Shown one piece after another: positions 58,423-64,000 of a DNA stretch of 64,000 nucleotides. The first letter of the stretch is position 1. Each line of letters starts with the position of its first letter. Below the pieces are notes generated by a model that was not told the DNA's origin, did no database searches, and saw nothing but the letters and a program-made list of their open reading frames with translations. The stretch comes from Gordionus sp. m RMFG-2023 (Eukaryota > Nematomorpha > Gordioida > Chordodea > Parachordodidae). The DNA is taken from contig NC_088775.1 in assembly GCF_954871325.1 (NCBI RefSeq), positions 2,031,473-2,095,472 on the forward strand. The letters run 5' to 3'. The translations under genes and the position numbers were made by a program.

Positions 58423-58731
58423 ATGGCCCAAATATCAAAAATATTTCATTGTTTTAAAATCAATTCCGAGATATCCTTTTTTTTTGACGAGGAAGAAGAG
58501 GGCAGATTGGAGGATGATAACATAGCTCAATTTTTTGAAACAATGGATAAAACATTAAATGTTTTTAATAAATTCCCCCTTTTAAAAGAATTGTTTATCA
58601 AGTATAACACCGCAATCCCTTCATCTGCCCCTGTTAAGCGAGTTTTTAATATAGCTAACGCTGTATTAACTGCCAAGCGTTCATGCCTATCAGATGAAAA
58701 TTTTGAATGGCAATTATTATTAAAAAATTAA
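58423..58731 (+). pseudogene. hAT transposase C-terminal dimerisation domain fragment
   Basis: A 102-aa open frame. Residues 48-102 (FPLLKELFIKYNTAIPSSAP, then VKRVFNIANAVLTAKRSCLS, DENFEWQLLLKN) match the hAT family C-terminal dimerisation region (pattern P-SSAP-ERVFS-AG...R-LS-EN-L-FLK). The DDE catalytic core and zinc finger are missing, so it cannot mobilise itself. The upstream Met may not be a real start. The acidic stretch DEEEEGRLEDD is not diagnostic. Confidence 0.85.
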
Positions 58732-58898
58732 TAAGAAAAATTTTTATAAATTTATTTTTTTATCGCTCTATTATATTGTATTTATAATTATATTATCAAA
58801 ATAAAACTATTATTTTTTATCATGGCTAATATATTGTGTTGAAAAATATAAGGCATTTATTTATATTAAATTAAATTTAAAAAAAAATTTATCATAAT

Positions 58899-59010
58899 AT
58901 TTTGAACGCATGAACGCGTTCATGAACTTGAACGCATGAACGCGTTCATGAACTTGAACGCATGAACGCGTTCATGAACTTGAACGCATGAACGCGTTCA
59001 TGAACTTGAA
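58899..59010. repeat. Four-copy 26-bp tandem repeat inside the hAT element
   Basis: Units of GAACGCATGAACGCGTTCAT then GAACTT, near the right end of the transposon. Each carries the GAACGCGTTC palindrome, which multiplies the subterminal motif. Confidence 0.9.
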
Positions 59011-61800
59011 CGCGTTCCTTTTTTGAATTTGAACGTTAACGTGAACGCGTTCGATTTTTGTCAATGAACGCTGAACGCTGCACGCGAACGCGTTCGATTT
59101 TTTTAAAAATCTTTACAGCACTAATTATTAGACATAGTTTTTATTAAAGTTATATTTCAATCACAGCAAACAGAAATCTAATTTTTATAAAATAATGTAA
59201 TTGCTAATAAATATAATTATTTTTCATTAATTTTTTGTATACTTTCGCCGGCTTATTCGTGATGACCGTGGATGCAGGGTAAATCAGGTGCCAAGCCAAG
59301 AATTTTATATGGGGGTTTAATGATTGGAATAGTTCGTTTTTTGGGGAGGAACTAATAATTATTAGCAAATGATATTTTCTTTTTAAAAAATATATTTAAT
59401 CACGAATAATGATTATTGTTAAAAAAATAAGTATTACGGGCCTATATAAGGTTGTAAGTAAATCACAATAAATTCAGGATTGCATATTATTATGATTCGG
59501 AGTTGATAAATTAAGATCAAGGGATCAAGATCAAAGGATCGATGATCCTTTTATTTGCCATCATAATTTTTGGCAATTTACGCGGATTCATAATTTTCTC
59601 TTAAAATTAAGGATAGGGATACAAATCGATGTTTCGATCCTTTTTAAAAATGTATTTTTTTTTAATTACGAAGTATGTAAATAAAATAATCTCATTAAAA
59701 AATAAATAAATCTATATTATCCACCATATTTTAGCATCCTCCGCCATATTTTATCTCTTTTTTTGCTCATAAATTATAAATCAAGACAAAACATTTACGA
59801 TAATTCGATTTACACCATACAATTTAGGTATTAGCTGATGTCTATTATGGATCTAGAAGAAAAATACGGATACAGTAATTGAAGTGACAGGTATCAAATG
59901 TGAACCTCTTATCTTTTCCTCAGTTTTGATAATATAGATTTACTTCACTGTGTGAGGACAGTGGCATATTATCAGCAACAATTCCCCCAAAATTCGAACT
60001 TGATTTACCTTGTATCAATTTGTGGCAAAATATGTTGGTAGAAAACCTATAGGATAAAACATATGCAGATGCTTATTCAAAAATGATTGTACAGATAAAA
60101 CTAAATACTCTCTCTTTTAGGAATAAATCTTCGCAAAATGTGCTTTAATAAATTTTTTTTTATTCGTGATTCAATTAATATTCCTTTGCCATCAAGCACT
60201 CCTAGAAAAGTCTATTCTGGATTTTGATCCCTTTAAATGGCCCTAAGGATCCCTATTCAACGTTCCCCATATCTACTACTATGACAAATAATGAACCTAA
60301 AAATAACAATATTTATTCTTATAATTTCGCACTAACAACTACCCAATATTATAGAATAGGGATATACCATTATCTTATATTATTTTATGGTAGTTAGGAA
60401 TAATAATTTATTATCTTAGACGAAAAATGTTAAAAGTAAATCTAGTTTTTTTGGGAATAAAAACATTCGTCTATAGATGTCCCTTTATCATTATCAATAT
60501 GATTTTGTTTTTTTGAGCAATTTTAGATTTCATTTTTTTAAATATAAATTGTCATTGTCCTAACGTGCCGCTGGCACCGACATACTCCTTATCAACATGC
60601 CCCGGTCTCCCACTAACGATATTATAACTGACCTAAAAATTGAAAAAAAAGATAAACTTAATTATAATAATTTATATATATTCCCCATGGTATTTCTAAA
60701 GATAAAACTGCAACTAGAAAAAAATAAGTCTAAACAGCCATCAAATCTAGCGTCTAAGATGTATTAAAATTAACTGGAATCTCACACATTACATTAGGAA
60801 ATCATTCAATTTTTTAGGTATTTTCTTAACAAGTATATTTAAGTTGTGCATTTTTTCAAAATAGATTATAATTAACTTTAAAATTATTTTTATTTAGACA
60901 TATGAATTTATTTTTTCTTTATCATTAAATTCTTTTATTCTTACAGGATAATAATTTATTTGCCAATTCGAATTATTCGGGGAAAGAAAATTAAAGAAAG
61001 AAAGAGCTATTTGGAATCAATTAAATCAAAAACTATACAAAATGATTGTGGTATAGTTATATTTAATAAAACTTATTTGTGCATTTTTATTGTAAGATTC
61101 AATTATGTTTTAACAATCATACATAATACATAAATTATTTTTTACATCGCGTTTATTATATATATATATATTTATATTGTTGTATAATAAAATCATAAAT
61201 TTACAAATAATTATTTTTGTCGCGAAGCAAATGCCGAGATTGTTATTAATCATTTTTATTGTAAATACCACGGGTAGAAAAAATAAAAGCACGAGAAAGA
61301 GGGTGTAGCTAAAACCTAGTTAGTTAGGTTAAACCGGTGTTATAAGGCTAGTTGATTTTATTCTATTTTTGTCATCTTTGGCTGTTGTTTTGCGAAAAAT
61401 AGAATCCATATTTACTGGGAAAACTCGACCATACCTTTATGAACGATGATGAGTTTTGTTCTAAATAATATAATATTGAAGGGATTTATCTCTGAATATT
61501 TTCTTTAAGATGGTTGTTGAGTTTGTTAAAAGTGTTTTGGCTGGGTAGTATTTGATGGTATACTATAAAGTCCCCTAATCACATTTGAAGGAATATATGC
61601 TAAGGACAATCCAATGGAATACAAAGGTTGAGAAAATGATGGGAGAGGCTAATGTTAAGAACCTGCGGGATTTTTGTAATTGAATTTAACGTGTTAATAT
61701 GTACTAGTGTAAGTCCTTCATTTGGACTGATTATTTTGAAGAGCAACTAGATATATTTAGATTGTTAATTTTTTTCATGTGATTAGTTTGACCTTTGAAT

Positions 61801-63327
61801 TGAATTATTCTCCTCTAGAAATATTGTTATATTTGTTACATTCTAGGATGCCATTATTAATATTACCTGAAGATACAGATCATTTTATTTGTTTGGTTTA
61901 ACCTTTAGAACTTTACTACATACTTCAGATACAATATAAATAATATTCCTTCAGTTGAACATTTCCTAAATTGAGTTATTAACTATATAACTGTACATTT
62001 ATACGAGAGATCTAAATCGTGAGTGGCCAGCTGTTTTGTACTTGCACGTGAAGGAGTATCTGTCTAGGTTAGTAAAAAGTTTCTAATGTTTGATAAACAG
62101 CTCGTTTTGAGACTATTTTTAAAAATAACTGACTCAATATTTTAGCTAGAAAAATATTCCCAGGACCTCGAGGTTTTGTTAATAGATATCAATACCTTTG
62201 CGACTGCGTCATCTATGAGTAAAATCATCAGGCTTCCTTCATATCTTTCTAAATAAAATATTGAGTTATCCCTTATTGAAAAGTCAGCTCAAATTTGGGA
62301 AACAACACAATGCCTGTCATTGACAAACATATCAAATTATTTTCAAAAAATTTATCTCTTTAATAACCAAATTACGAAATGTATTTTGAATTAGAATTTT
62401 GTATTTTTTTTTATAAATTTTAAAGCCAACGTCCTAAAATGTTTTTTTTTTGAACTTTCACTTTGTTAGCTCTATTTGACTATTACCTACGATTATTCGT
62501 TTAGAGATGTTACATGTTGGTAACACGTAATATATAATAATGTTTTATTTCAATTTAAAGTTTAATGTTTTAAAGGCGTTAACGTCATATTATAATATAT
62601 TTCTTTATTTATTTTTGTCTAAAGCTTTAATATACATGTACATTTAAATGTTTGCTGTTTAAGGCAATAATTACAGATCGTGATACGTAAATTGGACATT
62701 TAGTTATATTAAATTATGTTTAATTTGATATATATGTATACATATATATTTATTATATGTGTATTTTAAATGAATAGAGATATAAAGACTCTTTCTTAAA
62801 GATAATAAAACTTTTTTTAAAATAAATACATTATCATCGATTCTGTATCTCAAGACTATCAACTACAGATTCCAAGACTTTTATTTACCAATTCTCAGCG
62901 CAAGAACACCCACTTGCATTAATAGTAAACGCGATTAAGCTAAGAAACGCTATTAGTGTTTATTACAGCGCTAACATTTTTTCTTTTCAATAATAAGAAT
63001 TTTATTTCACCAATATCAATACACAAAAAAATCTCCAAATAACAATTATATAAAAATACACACAAAAAAAATAATATCCAAATTGATTGACATTTCATAT
63101 GGCAACATAGTTTTTTTTTTCTCAAAGGCCATTATTATTTACACGATTTTATATTTTTACGCACTGTGATGGAAGGCGGCATGGCATTATAGTTGCGGTT
63201 ACTATACGCGTGGCCTTAATTGTCTAAAAAGAATTAGAAAAATGGCGATTACCATAAATAAAATGTAATGTCGCGATCATGCCTCAGATCGGCGGAGATT
63301 TGAATAAATTAACCTTATCATCTATAT
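61801..63327. other. Non-coding interval between copy 5 unit and copy 6
   Basis: 62085-62310 holds a degraded family B hAT-MITE (GCTCGTTTTGAGACTATTTT ... AAATATTGAGTTA). The rest is AT-rich with no gene recognised. 63170-63290 is GC-richer and directly downstream (minus sense) of copy 6; it may hold 3' UTR sequence. Confidence 0.4.
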
Positions 63328-64000
63328 TTATGGATAAACAATGTATTTGTAATATTCGCTCAAAATGTGAGGACACTTTACGAACTTGTCGATTCGCATC
63401 TCGATAATCTTTTTCATTAACTTAATATTGCATTTGCTAAACTGGAAGTTGTCGAATCTGTTGGCTTCTGTCATGCGTATCGTCATCAACAAATTATTAT
63501 GCCTATAACAACTAGTCTCTTGCTCGTGAACGGCTCCAAAAATGTGGCCCACCTCGTGGGCTAAAATATTCAGGATGCCACCTCTTTTCCTGATTGTTCG
63601 CGTGTCGGGTATCATGTAATTGACGTATGCCACGTTCCAATTGTATCTTATAAATATTTCGTCCTTATTGTCTATGAATATACCACTATCTTCTGTCCCG
63701 TGGAAACCCTTCCCGATAAATCCCTCCAACTTTTGATACGTGAAGCTGACACCCAAGCACCTATCATTTCCTAAATTTAGCGATGATATGAACCTCACGT
63801 ATTTCTCACTTAAGACCTCATCACTTTTCTTATTCTTGTCAACCGTTATTTTAGCTATTTGAAATCCGAAATGATTAGCCTTCCCAACTCCGTAAAAATC
63901 AATAATTCGGTAAAGAAAATCTAGGGATCCGTACAGAATAATTAGTTCATGGATGGCCTTCTTGATATTGTAATTATAAACTTTCTCCATGAGGTAAGCA
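63328..64000 (-). CDS. Secreted ADAM10-like M12B metalloprotease, copy 6 (cut by window edge)
   Basis: The visible 223 codons cover most of the catalytic domain; the frame is open to the window's last base, so the prodomain and leader lie outside. Residues align from MEKVYNYNIKKAIHELIILY (equivalent to MEKVFKYNIKQAIHE of copy 1). The zinc motif HEVGHIFGAVH is followed by EQ, with Met-turn LLMTI, FSKCN and a final KCPH. The C-terminus ILSEYYKYIVYP resembles copies 1-2 more than 3-5, so this gene belongs to the older branch. It points toward copy 5 (convergent). The Met at 63990 is internal, not the start. Confidence 0.88.
   Translation of the reverse strand, partial: AYLMEKVYNYNIKKAIHELIILYGSLDFLYRIIDFYGVGKANHFGFQIAKITVDKNKKSDEVLSEKYVRFISSLNLGNDRCLGVSFTYQKLEGFIGKGFHGTEDSGIFIDNKDEIFIRYNWNVAYVNYMIPDTRTIRKRGGILNILAHEVGHIFGAVHEQETSCYRHNNLLMTIRMTEANRFDNFQFSKCNIKLMKKIIEMRIDKFVKCPHILSEYYKYIVYP

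Larger units (their letters stand above)
57964..59123. mobile_element. 1160-bp hAT transposon, internally deleted, with empty paralogous site
   Basis: 8-bp duplication ATTATTAG at 57956-57963 and 59124-59131. Ends TAGTGTTGTAAACG and TTTACAGCACTA. The same flank after gene copy 4 has a single ATTATTAG (53984-53991) and no insert, which fixes both ends exactly and shows that insertion followed the tandem duplication. Both subterminal regions are packed with the 10-bp palindrome GAACGCGTTC, a plausible transposase-binding word. It contains only the last part of a transposase. Confidence 0.93.
56090..61800. repeat. Right arm of the inverted duplication, tandem unit 2 (contains copy 5)
   Basis: The gene and its downstream flank (60180-61620) are the reverse complement of the 15.5-19.0 kb arm. 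Anchors: TTAATCTTCGC-type flank, CCCCATATCTACTACTATGA near 60265 against ATAGTAGATGGGACACG near 17094, GTCCTAACGTGCCGCTGG near 60557 against the inverse at 16790-16815, and TCTTTGGCTGTTGTTTTGCG at 61374 against 15645-15670. This unit keeps the long 3' flank; unit 1 does not. Confidence 0.8.

Overview
The window is AT-rich nuclear DNA from an animal, most likely an invertebrate. One gene has short GT-AG introns. The repeats are animal-type: hAT elements with 8-bp target-site duplications, FLYWCH/MULE transposase, tRNA-derived SINE-like units and long microsatellites. The gene families are also animal (ADAM metalloproteases, purine nucleoside phosphorylase). I cannot name the species. There is nothing bacterial, no rRNA and no CRISPR.

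Protein-coding content is sparse. At the left edge, on the minus strand, are the first two exons of a purine nucleoside phosphorylase (PNP) with a hydrophobic leader; the rest lies outside the window. The main content is a family of six intronless genes of about 444-460 codons at 8196-9563(-), 11708-13090(-), 17658-19016(-), 52472-53806(+), 56422-57780(+) and 63328-64000(-, cut by the window edge). They encode secreted proteins whose prodomain and M12B zinc-protease domain resemble ADAM10/Kuzbanian. They stop right after the catalytic domain: no disintegrin, Cys-rich, transmembrane or cytoplasmic part. All six keep HExxHxxGxxH and a Met-turn, but the Asp that normally follows the third His is Glu in every copy. 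Upstream of the five complete genes are two matching motifs: a TATA-containing block about 50-85 bp before the ATG, and a second block 45-65 bp further out.

The locus grew by segmental duplication. The 15.0-19.7 kb segment, with its gene, is repeated in inverted orientation at 51.9-62 kb. There the gene unit was also duplicated in tandem with a period of about 3.95 kb. A hAT element then inserted downstream of one tandem copy; the empty site survives next to the other.

The 20-51 kb interval is almost entirely repeats: a tandem array derived from an interspersed repeat (20.4-21.3 kb), a broken zinc-knuckle gag-like fossil (22.3-24.2 kb), a perfect 76-bp hairpin (24.3-24.5 kb), nested MITEs, a 3.75-kb hAT-type element filled with a roughly 120-bp minisatellite (35.8-39.6 kb), a MULE with a degraded FLYWCH transposase (40.7-43.0 kb) and its deletion derivative (26.9-27.5 kb), and a 4.5-kb foldback-like element built of tandem arrays (44.5-49.0 kb). 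The left 10 kb holds GAAA and GGAA microsatellites up to about 300 bp long.
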